Shown here piece by piece: positions 15,788-25,439 of a DNA stretch of 64,000 bases. The first letter of the stretch is position 1; the number at the start of each line of letters is the position of its first letter. The position numbers and the translations under genes were made by a program. The DNA is from an uncultured Clostridia bacterium (GTDB lineage Bacteria > Bacillota > Clostridia > Lachnospirales > CAG-274): assembly GCA_910579745.1 (NCBI GenBank), contig CAJTVH010000003.1:45694-109693 (forward strand), given 5' to 3'. Under the pieces are notes generated by a model. The model was not told the origin of the DNA. It saw only the letters and a program-made list of their open reading frames with translations, and did no database searches.

Positions 15788-18700
15788 CTAAAACAGCGTC
15801 ATCTGATTAGTGTCAGGAATGCCCTTTAAAATTCCGCTTTCCTTTAAAAGCCCAATAACTGTTTTACTAACCTTTGTCCTTTCCCTAAACTCCTCAACGG
15901 TAAAAAAATTTCCCTCTTTTCTCGCCTCGACAATGTTTAGCGCGGCGTTTCCTCCTAAACCCTGAATCGTGCATAAAGGGGGAAGAAGACCATCGTCAGT
16001 AACCTTAAATTTAACAGCGTCTGATTTGTATAAATCCATTTCAACAAATTTAAAACCTCTCATATACATCTCAAAAACCAATTCCAAAACCGTAAGAGTA
16101 TTTTTTTCTTTAGCGGAAGCCTCGTTTCCAAGCTCGGCTATCCGTTCCATATTTTCTTTAACTCTTTCGGCTCCGTTGCACATCATTATATAGTCAAAAT
16201 CCTCCGATTTAACCGAAAAACTCGCGGCGTAAAAAGCGTAGGGAAAATGTACCTTAAAATAACCTATTCTGAAAGAATTGGTAACATAAGCGACAGCGTG
16301 CCCTTTAGGAAACATATACTTAATTTTTTTACAGGAATCGATATACCATTCTGGAACATCGGCTTCTCTCATCGCCGCCTCAAATTCCTCCGTAAGACCT
16401 TTCCCCTTACGAACCTTTTCCATAATCATAAACGCCATCTTATTCTCAACGCCTTTATTTATAAGATATGTCATAATATCGTCTCGTGTGGCGATAACTT
16501 CTTTTAGGGTCGCCGTATCGCTTTTAATAAGGTCCTGAGCGTTTCCTACCCACACATCCGTACCATGAGAAATCCCTGAAATGCGCACCAATTCGGAAAA
16601 CGTATGAGGATTTGTGTCTAAAAGCATCTGCCTTGTAAACTTAGTCCCAAACTCAGGAATACCTATAGTACCTGTCTTACACTTTATTTCCTCATCAGTA
16701 ACATTAAGGGCTTTTGGAGACGTAAACAGGGACATTGTTTCCTTATCGTCAAGAGGAATTTCCAACGGGTCAAACCCCGTTATATCTTTGAACATACGTA
16801 AGATAGTCGGAACGTCGTGCCCCAGTAAGTCAAGCTTCAAAAGTCGTCCGCTTATAGAATGATAGTCAAAATGAGTCGTTGTGACATTTGAGTTCTGGTC
16901 GTTGGCCGGTCTCTGGATAGGACAAAAATCGTAAATACTTTTATCTCTCGGAACGACCATAAGACCGCCTGGATGCTGCCCCGTGGTTCTTTTAATTCCC
17001 ACGCAGCCAAGTTTAAGTCTATTTACCTCGGCTTTTCTGATTTTAAGCTCTCTCTCGTCAGCGTATTTTTTAACATATCCATAAGCTGTTTTCTCAGCCA
17101 TAGTACCAATAGTACCGGCTTTAAAAACATTTCCCTTGCCAAAAAGCTCTTCTGTATAAGCGTGGGCCTGCTGCTGATACTCTCCAGAAAAATTAAGGTC
17201 AATATCCGGTTCTTTGTCTCCGTTAAATCCAAGGAAAGTCTCAAAAGGAATGTCATGCCCGTCTTTTTTTAACGTAGTACCGCATACTGGGCAAGCTTTG
17301 TCAGGCAAGTCGCAGCCGGAATTTCCCAAATTAGCGATAACAGCCTCTGAGCTAAAATCAGAATATTTGCAGTTTGGACAAATATAATGCGGGGAAAGTG
17401 GATTAACCTCCGTAATTCCCGCCATAGTAGCGACAAATGAGGAGCCAACCGACCCTCTTGAGCCTACGATATATCCATGGTCGTTTGAGTCCCAAACAAG
17501 TTTCTGCGCAATTATGTATAAAACAGCGAAACCATTTTTAATAATAGAATTAAGCTCCCTGTCAAGCCTTTTCGCTACAACGTCAGGAAGAGGGTCTCCG
17601 TAAACGGATTTCGCCTTCGTCATTGTAATTTGGGTAAGCTGTTCCTCAGCCCCGTCAATTTTAGGCGGAAAAGTCTCTTCAGGTATAGGTTTAACCTCTT
17701 CAGTCATATCGGCAATCAGGTTGGTGTTTTTCACAACAACTTCATAAGCTTTTTCATCGCCTAAATATTTAAATTCCTCAAGCATCTCCTCAGTAGTTCT
17801 GAAAAAAAGAGGAGGCTGATTGTCAACATCCTTAAATCCCTCTCCCGCTTGTATTATTCTTCTGTAAAACTCGTCCTCAGGGTCTAAAAAATGAGCGTCG
17901 CACGTAGCGACTACAGGTTTATTATATTTATCTCCTAAAGCGACTATTCTTTTATTAATGTCTATAAGCTCTTCTTTAGAGCCTACAGCTCCGTCTCTAA
18001 GCATAAACTCATTATTTCCTATAGGCTGAATCTCAAGATAATCATAAAAATCAATAAGTTCCTTAATAACCTCCTCAGGCTTATTCTCAAAAACAGCCTT
18101 AAAAAACTCTCCCGCCTCACAGGCTGTTCCAATAATAAGCCCGTCTTTAAATTTAAGATACTCGCTCTTTGGAATCCTCGGCCGTCTGAAAAAATACTCA
18201 ATATGAGACTTCGATATAAGCTCGTATAAATTTCTGAGTCCTTTTTGATTTTTAACAAGTATAACCGCGTGATAAGTTTTAAGCTTTTTAACATCAATAT
18301 TCTCGCTCGCTAAAATGTTAATATCATTTAAGTTTGAATTTCCCAATTCCATCAAAATATTAATACACTTAATAAATATTTCCGCCGTACAAAAAGCGTC
18401 GTCAACCGCTCTGTGATGATTTTCCAAAGAAATACCCAAATGCTTGGCGACTGTATCAAGCTTATATCTTGAAAGCTCTGGAAATAAAACTTTAGAAAGC
18501 TCAACTGTATCCAAAACAGAATTACTTATTTCAATTTTATTTTTCCTCGCCCATTGCCTCACAAACCCAACGTCAAAATTAGCGTTATGGGCAACCAAAA
18601 CAGAATTTCCAAAAAAATCAAGAAATTTAGGTAAAACCTCATTTTCGTCAGGCTGATTATAAAGCATATCGTCTGTTATTCCCGTAAGCTCGATAATTTT

Positions 18701-20203
18701 GTCGCTAAGTTTTACTTTAGGATTAACAAACGCGGAAAATCTATCCGTAATCGCACCATTTTTGACTTTAACAGCGCCTATTTCAATTATTTTGTCTGTT
18801 TCCTTATTAAGGCCTGTTGTCTCAAGGTCAAAAACAACGTATTCGTCAAGAAGACTTTGCCCTTTTCCGGATTGCACCACAGCACCCAAATCGTCTACAA
18901 GATACGCCTCAACACCGTACAAAACTTTAACCCCGTATTTTTTAGCCGCTTCCATAGCCTCTGGATACGCCTGAACTACTCCATGGTCTGTAATAGCGAT
19001 AGCTTTATGCCCCCAGAAAGCCGCCCTCTCTATATAATCCTTGGCTGAGTTAATTCCGTCCATCATGCTCATCTGTGTATGTAAATGAAGCTCTACCCTT
19101 TTTTCCGCTGAGTTATCTTTTTTCTGCTCAGGAGGTGTTCCCGCGCATATATTACTCGCCATAATATTTATTTCCCCGGCGTATTCGTCATATTGGGCCC
19201 TTCCTTTAACGTTTATGTACTTTTTAACTTTAAGTAGTTCTTTAACTTCGTCAGTATACTCTTCTGGCTTTAAGAAAAATTTAACAGTAACAGAATCAGA
19301 CATGTCAGTTATATCAATACTTATAACAAATTTACCTTTCTTTGTTTCCCTCTCCTCAAAGGAAAGAATTTTGCCAGAAACAGAAATAGTCTCACCCTCA
19401 ATGACGGACCCTCTTATCTTTTTAATATCATCCTTAAATCCAATAAATTTAGTAGTAATTCTTTTCTTTAATTTTTTATTATTAATGAAACTTGTCTGAT
19501 TATTTAAACGAACATCGTCCAAACCCGCTGTTTTGTGTTTTTCATCATCACTTTTTAACTCGCCAGCCTCGAAAGACGGTTTAAATTCTCTGAAAACGTT
19601 TTCATCGGATTTATTTTGTTTTATAACGTTTTTAATTTCTTTATTCTGCTCTTCCGCTGTTTTAATCTTAATAGGATTATTTTTAAACAGAACATTAACA
19701 GTCAGCCCAAATCTATCTGTAAAAACTTTTTTAATCTTGTCATCAATTTTTTTCGCCCTGAATAAAAAAGCGCTTCTACAGTCAACGTTAATAATTATCG
19801 TATTTTCTTCCGTTTCCCATTTAGCGTTTTTCAACAGATTATAACAAAAAGGACTTTCCCTTTTTACTTTGTTTAAAATATTTAATCGATACATTTCAAC
19901 TTTCTCAATTAACGTATTGTCAATATCATAAAAAATATTTACACTCACATCTGAGACAAAAGGAAAATTACTCCTAATATCCTCCTCAAAATCAACAAAA
20001 CACGCTTCATTGAGTACATTGTCGCATACAAGAACAATATCCATGGCTTTTGTAGCCTTAGATACCCTAACCTTGTCAACTTTTGTCTTTTTTAATACGC
20101 TTAAAACGTTAGCCGATAATTTAATTTTAGAAAAAACATCCTCAAAACTTTTTAAATCTTTTAAAACATTATCCAAAAACTCACCCGCCAAAATCAAAAC
20201 CAT
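15788..20203 (-). CDS. polC: DNA polymerase III PolC (Gram-positive type alpha subunit)
   Basis: The 1471-residue replicative polymerase with built-in 3'-5' proofreading, found in Firmicutes and relatives. In order: N-terminal PolC-specific region; OB-fold domain around residues 255-350; PHP domain beginning ELHLHTQMSMMDG; an inserted DnaQ-type exonuclease with VFDLETTGL, AHNANFDVGF and HRAVDDA; PHP continuation; a zinc-binding stretch CPNCKYSDF...CPVCGTTLKK; the palm with PDIDLNF; and the C-terminal helix-hairpin-helix/tau-binding region. The annotated start (ATG 20203) lacks a good ribosome site; a TTG about ten codons inside follows GGGTGAG and may be used. It lies downstream of ispG across a gap of about 270 bp. 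Confidence 0.97.
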   Translation of the reverse strand: MVLILAGEFLDNVLKDLKSFEDVFSKIKLSANVLSVLKKTKVDKVRVSKATKAMDIVLVCDNVLNEACFVDFEEDIRSNFPFVSDVSVNIFYDIDNTLIEKVEMYRLNILNKVKRESPFCYNLLKNAKWETEENTIIINVDCRSAFLFRAKKIDDKIKKVFTDRFGLTVNVLFKNNPIKIKTAEEQNKEIKNVIKQNKSDENVFREFKPSFEAGELKSDDEKHKTAGLDDVRLNNQTSFINNKKLKKRITTKFIGFKDDIKKIRGSVIEGETISVSGKILSFEERETKKGKFVISIDITDMSDSVTVKFFLKPEEYTDEVKELLKVKKYINVKGRAQYDEYAGEINIMASNICAGTPPEQKKDNSAEKRVELHLHTQMSMMDGINSAKDYIERAAFWGHKAIAITDHGVVQAYPEAMEAAKKYGVKVLYGVEAYLVDDLGAVVQSGKGQSLLDEYVVFDLETTGLNKETDKIIEIGAVKVKNGAITDRFSAFVNPKVKLSDKIIELTGITDDMLYNQPDENEVLPKFLDFFGNSVLVAHNANFDVGFVRQWARKNKIEISNSVLDTVELSKVLFPELSRYKLDTVAKHLGISLENHHRAVDDAFCTAEIFIKCINILMELGNSNLNDINILASENIDVKKLKTYHAVILVKNQKGLRNLYELISKSHIEYFFRRPRIPKSEYLKFKDGLIIGTACEAGEFFKAVFENKPEEVIKELIDFYDYLEIQPIGNNEFMLRDGAVGSKEELIDINKRIVALGDKYNKPVVATCDAHFLDPEDEFYRRIIQAGEGFKDVDNQPPLFFRTTEEMLEEFKYLGDEKAYEVVVKNTNLIADMTEEVKPIPEETFPPKIDGAEEQLTQITMTKAKSVYGDPLPDVVAKRLDRELNSIIKNGFAVLYIIAQKLVWDSNDHGYIVGSRGSVGSSFVATMAGITEVNPLSPHYICPNCKYSDFSSEAVIANLGNSGCDLPDKACPVCGTTLKKDGHDIPFETFLGFNGDKEPDIDLNFSGEYQQQAHAYTEELFGKGNVFKAGTIGTMAEKTAYGYVKKYADERELKIRKAEVNRLKLGCVGIKRTTGQHPGGLMVVPRDKSIYDFCPIQRPANDQNSNVTTTHFDYHSISGRLLKLDLLGHDVPTILRMFKDITGFDPLEIPLDDKETMSLFTSPKALNVTDEEIKCKTGTIGIPEFGTKFTRQMLLDTNPHTFSELVRISGISHGTDVWVGNAQDLIKSDTATLKEVIATRDDIMTYLINKGVENKMAFMIMEKVRKGKGLTEEFEAAMREADVPEWYIDSCKKIKYMFPKGHAVAYVTNSFRIGYFKVHFPYAFYAASFSVKSEDFDYIMMCNGAERVKENMERIAELGNEASAKEKNTLTVLELVFEMYMRGFKFVEMDLYKSDAVKFKVTDDGLLPPLCTIQGLGGNAALNIVEARKEGNFFTVEEFRERTKVSKTVIGLLKESGILKGIPDTNQMTLF

Positions 20204-20388
20204 TTATGAAAATACAACCTTATATAGTCAATAAACTTAAAAATAAAAAAGTTAGCCAGTCAAAAACTCTTTTAGCTTACACTTAATCTGTAACATATAG
20301 TTTTTATCGATTTCCTGCTCATTCTTTTATGGACTCGCTGTAATCAGCATTTCCTAAAAAATGATAAGTAAATATATCATATTAAAAA

Positions 20389-20482
20389 GTTAAAATACAC
20401 ATAAAAAATTATGAAAAACAAGACATATTTGAAACATCAGTTCTTCATAACTTTTCGTATAGCTTTTAGATATACCCTAATC
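20389..20482. repeat. degraded fragment of fold-back family
   Basis: Upstream of polC, AAAATACAC and AAAAATTAT-like words are followed by a right end CTTTTAGATATACCCTAA that resembles the terminus of copies A and C. The left terminus is missing. Weak evidence. Confidence 0.3.
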
Positions 20483-21535
20483 AATTTTCCCAATTTCCTT
20501 AATTAACTCATCAACAATCATATTCTCGTCAACCTTTTTTATAATATGCCCCTTTTTAAAAATCAGCCCGACGCCTTTTCCTCCCGCTATGCCAATATCG
20601 GCTTCTCTAGCCTCGCCCGGGCCGTTCACGGCACATCCCATAACGGCGACTTTAATATTTTTATCAATATTTGAGCATTTTTCTTCCACCTCTCTCGCTA
20701 TAGAAATCAAATCAATCTCCGTTCTACCGCAAGTAGGACACGATATAAGCTCAACGCCGAATTTTCTAAGCCCTAAAGCTTTTAAAATATCCTTTCCGAC
20801 TTTAACCTCGCAAACAGGATCTCCCGTCAAAGAAACTCTTATTGTGTCTCCTATTCCCAAACCTAAAATAAGACCGATTCCCACAGAAGATTTCACTGAC
20901 CCGCTCCAAACCGTGCCAGATTCTGTAATACCTAAATGCAGAGGATAATCCACTTTGTCCGATAAAATAGAATAGGCCTTCGCCGTAAAAAGAACATCAG
21001 ACGCCTTAATCGAAATAACAATATCATAAAAATCATATTTCTCAAGAATATTAACATGCCTTAAAGCGCTTTCCACAAGTCCCTCCGGCGTAACTTTCCC
21101 ATATTTCTCAAGAATATCTTTCTCAAGAGACCCTGAGTTTACACCAATACGTATAGGAATCCCCCTTTCCTTGCAGACTTTGGAAACTACTTTTACTTTT
21201 TCCTCATCCCCAATATTCCCCGGATTTATTCTAAGCTTGTCCACTCCATTTTCAACAGCTTTAAGAGCAAGCCTGTAATCAAAATGAATATCGGCGACAA
21301 GAGGAATATTAATATTTTTTTTAATATCTCTCAAAGCCTCCGCCGCCGTAATGTCAGGAACCGCCACTCTTATAATTTCACAGCCCGCTTCTTGAAGCTT
21401 ATGAATCTGATTAACCGTCGCCTTAACATCTCTTGTGTCAGTATTGCACATAGACTGAACGGCGATAGGATTATCGCCTCCTATCATCACACCGCCAATA
21501 TTTAAAACCTTAGTTTTTTTTCTCTCAAAAATCAT
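20477..21535 (-). CDS. ispG: 4-hydroxy-3-methylbut-2-enyl diphosphate synthase (flavodoxin/ferredoxin)
   Basis: The 352-residue penultimate enzyme of the MEP isoprenoid pathway; it reduces MEcPP to HMBPP using a [4Fe-4S] cluster. The N-terminal TIM barrel has VAVPDITAAEAL and VADIHFDYRLAL; the cluster ligands are CPTCGR and the later VMGCAVNGPGEA with its conserved glutamate. Start: the ATG at 21535, five bases after GGGTGG; the frame open to 21565 has no site. Between rseP and polC, in the order standard for Clostridia. Confidence 0.97.
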   Translation of the reverse strand: MIFERKKTKVLNIGGVMIGGDNPIAVQSMCNTDTRDVKATVNQIHKLQEAGCEIIRVAVPDITAAEALRDIKKNINIPLVADIHFDYRLALKAVENGVDKLRINPGNIGDEEKVKVVSKVCKERGIPIRIGVNSGSLEKDILEKYGKVTPEGLVESALRHVNILEKYDFYDIVISIKASDVLFTAKAYSILSDKVDYPLHLGITESGTVWSGSVKSSVGIGLILGLGIGDTIRVSLTGDPVCEVKVGKDILKALGLRKFGVELISCPTCGRTEIDLISIAREVEEKCSNIDKNIKVAVMGCAVNGPGEAREADIGIAGGKGVGLIFKKGHIIKKVDENMIVDELIKEIGKID

Positions 21536-21611
21536 AAAAACCACCCATGATAAATAATAAAACAACTTAAAAACCTACATTTCCAAACGACGGCAAAACT
21601 TTATTTAATTC

Positions 21612-22658
21612 TTAAAGCAGTTTAAAAACATCATTAAAGGCTACTAAGATTCCAAAAGCCATTAAAATAGCAAACCCAGCGAAATGAATCATACCTTCTT
21701 TTTCAGGAGGAATAGGCTTTCTCCTTATAGCCTCAATAATAAGGAAAACAAAGCGTCCGCCGTCTAAAGCGGGAATAGGCAAAAGATTCATAACCCCAAG
21801 ATTAGCGCTTAATAAAGCCGCTATTTCCGCCATACTTATAACCGTATTCCAAATACTCACCTGAATTGTTTTCTCATATACCGTATCGACAGCCGACGTA
21901 AGACCAATAGGCCCAGCGACATCGTCTAAAGACACCTGCATGGTAAATAACTGGCCTATACCATAAAAAGTAATCTTTACCATGTAAACGCCTTTCCAAA
22001 ATCCAGCCCTCACAGAATCAAAAAAACCAACGCTTTCAAAACCTTCCGAGCTTTTTTCAAACAGCGAGACTTTTCTGTCAACCTTAATGCCAAGATTTTC
22101 TTTTCTTGGAACATTAATATTCGCCTCAAAATATTCTCCGTTTCTCTCATATCCCACAATAACATTCTCACCTTTTCTCTGAGAAAGTGAGAACGCTATA
22201 TCATCAAATAAATTTGTTGATGAGTTATTAATACTAACTATTTTGTCCCCCGCCATAATTCCGGCCCTCTCCGCGGGGCTGTCAGTGATAACCTCCAAAA
22301 CCGTGTTCCCAGCGTATCCAATAAACATAATAATAACAGCGTTTATGAATATGGCGAGAACAAAATTCATAAAAACCCCCGCAAGAATAACAATCATTCT
22401 TTTCCAAACAGAAATGTTATTAAACCCTACCTTTTTAGAGCTCTCATCATTTTCGTCAGCCATCTTGCAAAAACCGCCTATAGGAAACAGTCTTACAGAA
22501 TAGAGTGTTTCTCCCCTTTGTTTTTTCCATAATTTAGGTCCCATTCCAATAGCGAATTCCTCAACGGTTACCCCGCACTTTTTTGCTGAGATAAAGTGTC
22601 CCCATTCATGAATCATAACAACTATTCCAAAAATCAGAATTGTAATAATTATAGACAA
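21612..22658 (-). CDS. rseP: RIP metalloprotease RseP (site-2 protease)
   Basis: A membrane zinc protease of about 348 residues. The zinc site HEWGH lies in the first helix, a single PDZ domain follows (DSPAERAGIMAGDKIVSINN), and the C-terminal NLLPIPALDGG supplies the third zinc ligand. Site-2 proteases release anti-sigma factors or clear signal peptides; the substrate here is unknown. The start is probably the TTG at 22658, about 9 nt after AGGGG, giving the usual MSIIITILIFG beginning; an ATG two codons earlier abuts that site. About 90 bp downstream of dxr in the isoprenoid and envelope cluster. Confidence 0.94.
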   Translation of the reverse strand: MSIIITILIFGIVVMIHEWGHFISAKKCGVTVEEFAIGMGPKLWKKQRGETLYSVRLFPIGGFCKMADENDESSKKVGFNNISVWKRMIVILAGVFMNFVLAIFINAVIIMFIGYAGNTVLEVITDSPAERAGIMAGDKIVSINNSSTNLFDDIAFSLSQRKGENVIVGYERNGEYFEANINVPRKENLGIKVDRKVSLFEKSSEGFESVGFFDSVRAGFWKGVYMVKITFYGIGQLFTMQVSLDDVAGPIGLTSAVDTVYEKTIQVSIWNTVISMAEIAALLSANLGVMNLLPIPALDGGRFVFLIIEAIRRKPIPPEKEGMIHFAGFAILMAFGILVAFNDVFKLL

Positions 22659-22754
22659 ACACATCCACCCCTATTTTAAAATTATTTATAAATTCTCACG
22701 GCGTCTCACGCTGTATTAAAGAGCCCATAAGTCGCTTAACCTTAAATATAGCCG

Positions 22755-23897
22755 TTACAAAGTTTTAAGACACTCTTTGGTAAAGTTTCTCGCCCATAAA
22801 TCAGCGTCAAAAACATCGTCAAAATCATAATTATATTTTATATTATATGCGTTCATAGCTTTTTCTATTAGTTTATGTATGTTGGAAAACTCAATTTTTT
22901 TATTAAGAAAAGCGTCAACGGCTATCTCATTGGCTCCGTTTAATACCGCTGGCAAAGTTCCTCCCGTCTTAATAGCGTCAAAAGCGAGAGAAAGACATTT
23001 AAAAAGCTTAATATTAGGCTTTTTAAACGTAAGTTCCCCATATTTAAAAAAATCTATCTTCGGAAAATCGTTTTTTACCCTTTTAGGAAAAGTAAACGCG
23101 TATTGAATAGGAACTCTCATATCAGGTTCGCCAAGCTGGGCAATAACCGCCCCATCCTCAAACTCAACCATAGAATGAATAACGCTTTGGGGGTGAACTA
23201 CCACATTTATTTTTTCCGATTTTATGTCAAAAAGCCATTTCGCCTCAATAACCTCAAGACCTTTGTTCATCATAGTGGCGGAATCGACAGTTATTTTTTT
23301 GCCCATAGACCAATTAGGATGATTAAGCGCTTCCGCGACTGTAATTCCGTCAAAGCTTTTATAATCTCTGAAAGGCCCTCCCGACGCCGTTAAATGAATT
23401 TTTGATATTTTATTTTCCTCATTTCCTCTCAAACACTGGAAAATAGCTGAATGCTCGCTGTCAACCGGAAAAATCTTAACGTCAAATTTTTTCGCCTCTC
23501 TCATAACAAGCTCGCCCGCGCTGACAAGAGTTTCTTTATTCGCGAGAGCAATGTTTTTGCCCTTTCTTATAGCTGTTAAAGTAGGCTCAAGCCCTATATT
23601 TCCCACAAGGGAATTAAGCACAATATCAGCGCTTTCAATATCAGCCGCTCGGTTAATACCATCAATTCCCGCTAAAATCTCAGTTTTTCCGCCGTTAATT
23701 CTCTTCTTTAGTTCAATAGCTTTTTCCTCATCCATAACAACGGCGATTTCAGGCTTGAATTCATTAATCTGTTTTTCAAGCAAATCAATTCTTTTATTCG
23801 CGGTAATCGCGGAAACCTTAAATCCCAAATTTCGGCAAACTTCTAAAGCCTGAGTTCCGATAGAACCCGTAGAGCCCAAAATAGAAATATTTTTCAA
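22755..23897 (-). CDS. dxr: 1-deoxy-D-xylulose 5-phosphate reductoisomerase
   Basis: A 380-residue NADPH enzyme converting DXP to MEP, the first committed step of the MEP pathway. NADPH is bound by ILGSTGSIGTQAL; other signatures are ANKETLVSAGE, the metal site PVDSEHSAIFQCL, LTASGGPFRD and MNKGLEVIEAKWLF. Its start overlaps the cdsA stop by four bases (ATGA), so the two are coupled. Confidence 0.98.
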   Translation of the reverse strand: MKNISILGSTGSIGTQALEVCRNLGFKVSAITANKRIDLLEKQINEFKPEIAVVMDEEKAIELKKRINGGKTEILAGIDGINRAADIESADIVLNSLVGNIGLEPTLTAIRKGKNIALANKETLVSAGELVMREAKKFDVKIFPVDSEHSAIFQCLRGNEENKISKIHLTASGGPFRDYKSFDGITVAEALNHPNWSMGKKITVDSATMMNKGLEVIEAKWLFDIKSEKINVVVHPQSVIHSMVEFEDGAVIAQLGEPDMRVPIQYAFTFPKRVKNDFPKIDFFKYGELTFKKPNIKLFKCLSLAFDAIKTGGTLPAVLNGANEIAVDAFLNKKIEFSNIHKLIEKAMNAYNIKYNYDFDDVFDADLWARNFTKECLKTL

Positions 23898-24718
23898 AAA
23901 ATTACATCCTTTCCAAGGGTAATAAAAATATAAATAAGAGGAGCAGTAAATAAAACACTGTCAAATCTGTCAAGCACACCGCCGTGACCAGGCATAATCT
24001 TGCCGTAATCCTTGATTCCGACACATCTTTTAATACTTGACGCCGCCAAATCCCCTATTTGGGCGAAAATCGAACCCACAGCCCCGGCAATAGCGTAAAA
24101 CAAAAATATATTTTCCCTGCCGACCTGCCAAACAGCGTACATAAAATACCCGTAAACCCCCGATACAATAGCCGTAAATAAAATACCGCCAATCGCCCCC
24201 TCGTATGTTTTCTTCGGACTTAACACAGGGGTAAGTTTATGTCTACCAATAGCCGAACCTGTAAAATAAGCCCCTGTGTCACTACAGAAAGCAGAGATAA
24301 ATATAAGCCATACAAAAAACTCACCATGGACCCTTTCCCTTATTAAATAAATATTTCCCAGCATAAGGGTTATATAAAAAAAACCTACTAAAGTAGAACA
24401 TACGTCATAAATATTGATTTTATCATGCATAAATACAGTAAAACAAAAAGCGCATAAAACAAAAATCATAATTCCCAGATAATAATATTCGCTGTCAATT
24501 TTCAATCCGAGAAAAATAATATAAAGTATTGAAGTCAAAAAGCCGAAAATATGAATAGGCATAATTTTTTTGGAAACAGCTTTATAAAACTCAAAAAGCC
24601 CCAAAAGTGATAAAAACAAAATTCCGGCTTTAAGCCAATTTCCTCCTAAAATAAGAAATACCGCAAGTATGGGCAAACCAATAATGCCCGATATAGTACG
24701 AATAATCAAAAACAACAA
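23894..24718 (-). CDS. cdsA: phosphatidate cytidylyltransferase
   Basis: A 274-residue membrane enzyme that forms CDP-diacylglycerol from phosphatidate and CTP. About eight hydrophobic helices precede the family signature, seen as SPKKTYEGAIGG and then DLAASSIKRCVGIKDYGKIM followed by PGHGGVLDRFDS. It begins three bases after the uppS stop and overlaps dxr, consistent with one transcript. Confidence 0.97.
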   Translation of the reverse strand: MLFLIIRTISGIIGLPILAVFLILGGNWLKAGILFLSLLGLFEFYKAVSKKIMPIHIFGFLTSILYIIFLGLKIDSEYYYLGIMIFVLCAFCFTVFMHDKINIYDVCSTLVGFFYITLMLGNIYLIRERVHGEFFVWLIFISAFCSDTGAYFTGSAIGRHKLTPVLSPKKTYEGAIGGILFTAIVSGVYGYFMYAVWQVGRENIFLFYAIAGAVGSIFAQIGDLAASSIKRCVGIKDYGKIMPGHGGVLDRFDSVLFTAPLIYIFITLGKDVIF

Positions 24719-24721
24719 CTC

Positions 24722-25426
24722 CTATCTTCCGCCAAAGCGTCTGTCTCTGTTTTTATAATGCTCAATAGCTTTGTTAAGTTCATTAATATTAAAATCGGGC
24801 CAAAGTTTATCACTGATATAAATTTCAGAATAAGTGGACTGCCACGGAAGAAAATTACTCAGTCTCATTTCCCCGCTTGTGCGAATAATAAGTTCCGGAT
24901 CCGGAATGCCTTTTGTGTCAAGATATGATGAGAAAAGCTCCTCATTAATATCCGATTCTTTGATATTTCCGCTTTTAAGCTCGCCATACATTTTTTTTAC
25001 GGCTCTCATAATCTCATCACGACCGCCGTAATTCAGACCTATATGCAAATTGAGCCCTTTTTTGCAAGAAGATATTTCTTTAAGCGTATTTATTTTATTC
25101 CGCAAATCCTCATCTAAACGCGATAAATCCCCAATAGAATCAATTTTAATATTACTTGTCTCATTATCCTTAATATAATCGTCGATATACTCTCTTAATA
25201 AATTCATAAGAGAATTGACCTCATCTTTCGGACGTGTCCAGTTCTCTGTTGAGAAAGCATACACGGTAATATGTTCTATTCCTATTTTATCCGCTTCTTT
25301 AAGAAGTTTGTTGAGAGTTTGAGCTCCCGCTCTGTGTCCAAAACTTCTCGGCATAAATCTCTTTTTCGCCCACCTTCCGTTTCCGTCCATAATAATGGCG
25401 ATATGTTTTGGTAAAGAATTTTCCAT
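24722..25426 (-). CDS. uppS: undecaprenyl diphosphate synthase (isoprenyl transferase)
   Basis: A 234-residue cis-prenyltransferase that extends farnesyl diphosphate to the C55 lipid carrier used for wall polymers. The signatures are HIAIIMDGNGRWAKKR with the catalytic Asp14, the central STENWTRPKDEV, and the C-terminal IRTSGEMRLSNFLPWQ and YSEIYISDKLWPDF. The start is the ATG at 25426, 7 nt after AAGGAGG. The frame stays open for 80 more codons upstream, but that stretch belongs to a decayed surface-protein gene and is not part of UppS. Confidence 0.97.
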   Translation of the reverse strand: MENSLPKHIAIIMDGNGRWAKKRFMPRSFGHRAGAQTLNKLLKEADKIGIEHITVYAFSTENWTRPKDEVNSLMNLLREYIDDYIKDNETSNIKIDSIGDLSRLDEDLRNKINTLKEISSCKKGLNLHIGLNYGGRDEIMRAVKKMYGELKSGNIKESDINEELFSSYLDTKGIPDPELIIRTSGEMRLSNFLPWQSTYSEIYISDKLWPDFNINELNKAIEHYKNRDRRFGGR

Positions 25427-25439
25427 AATTGCCTCCTTA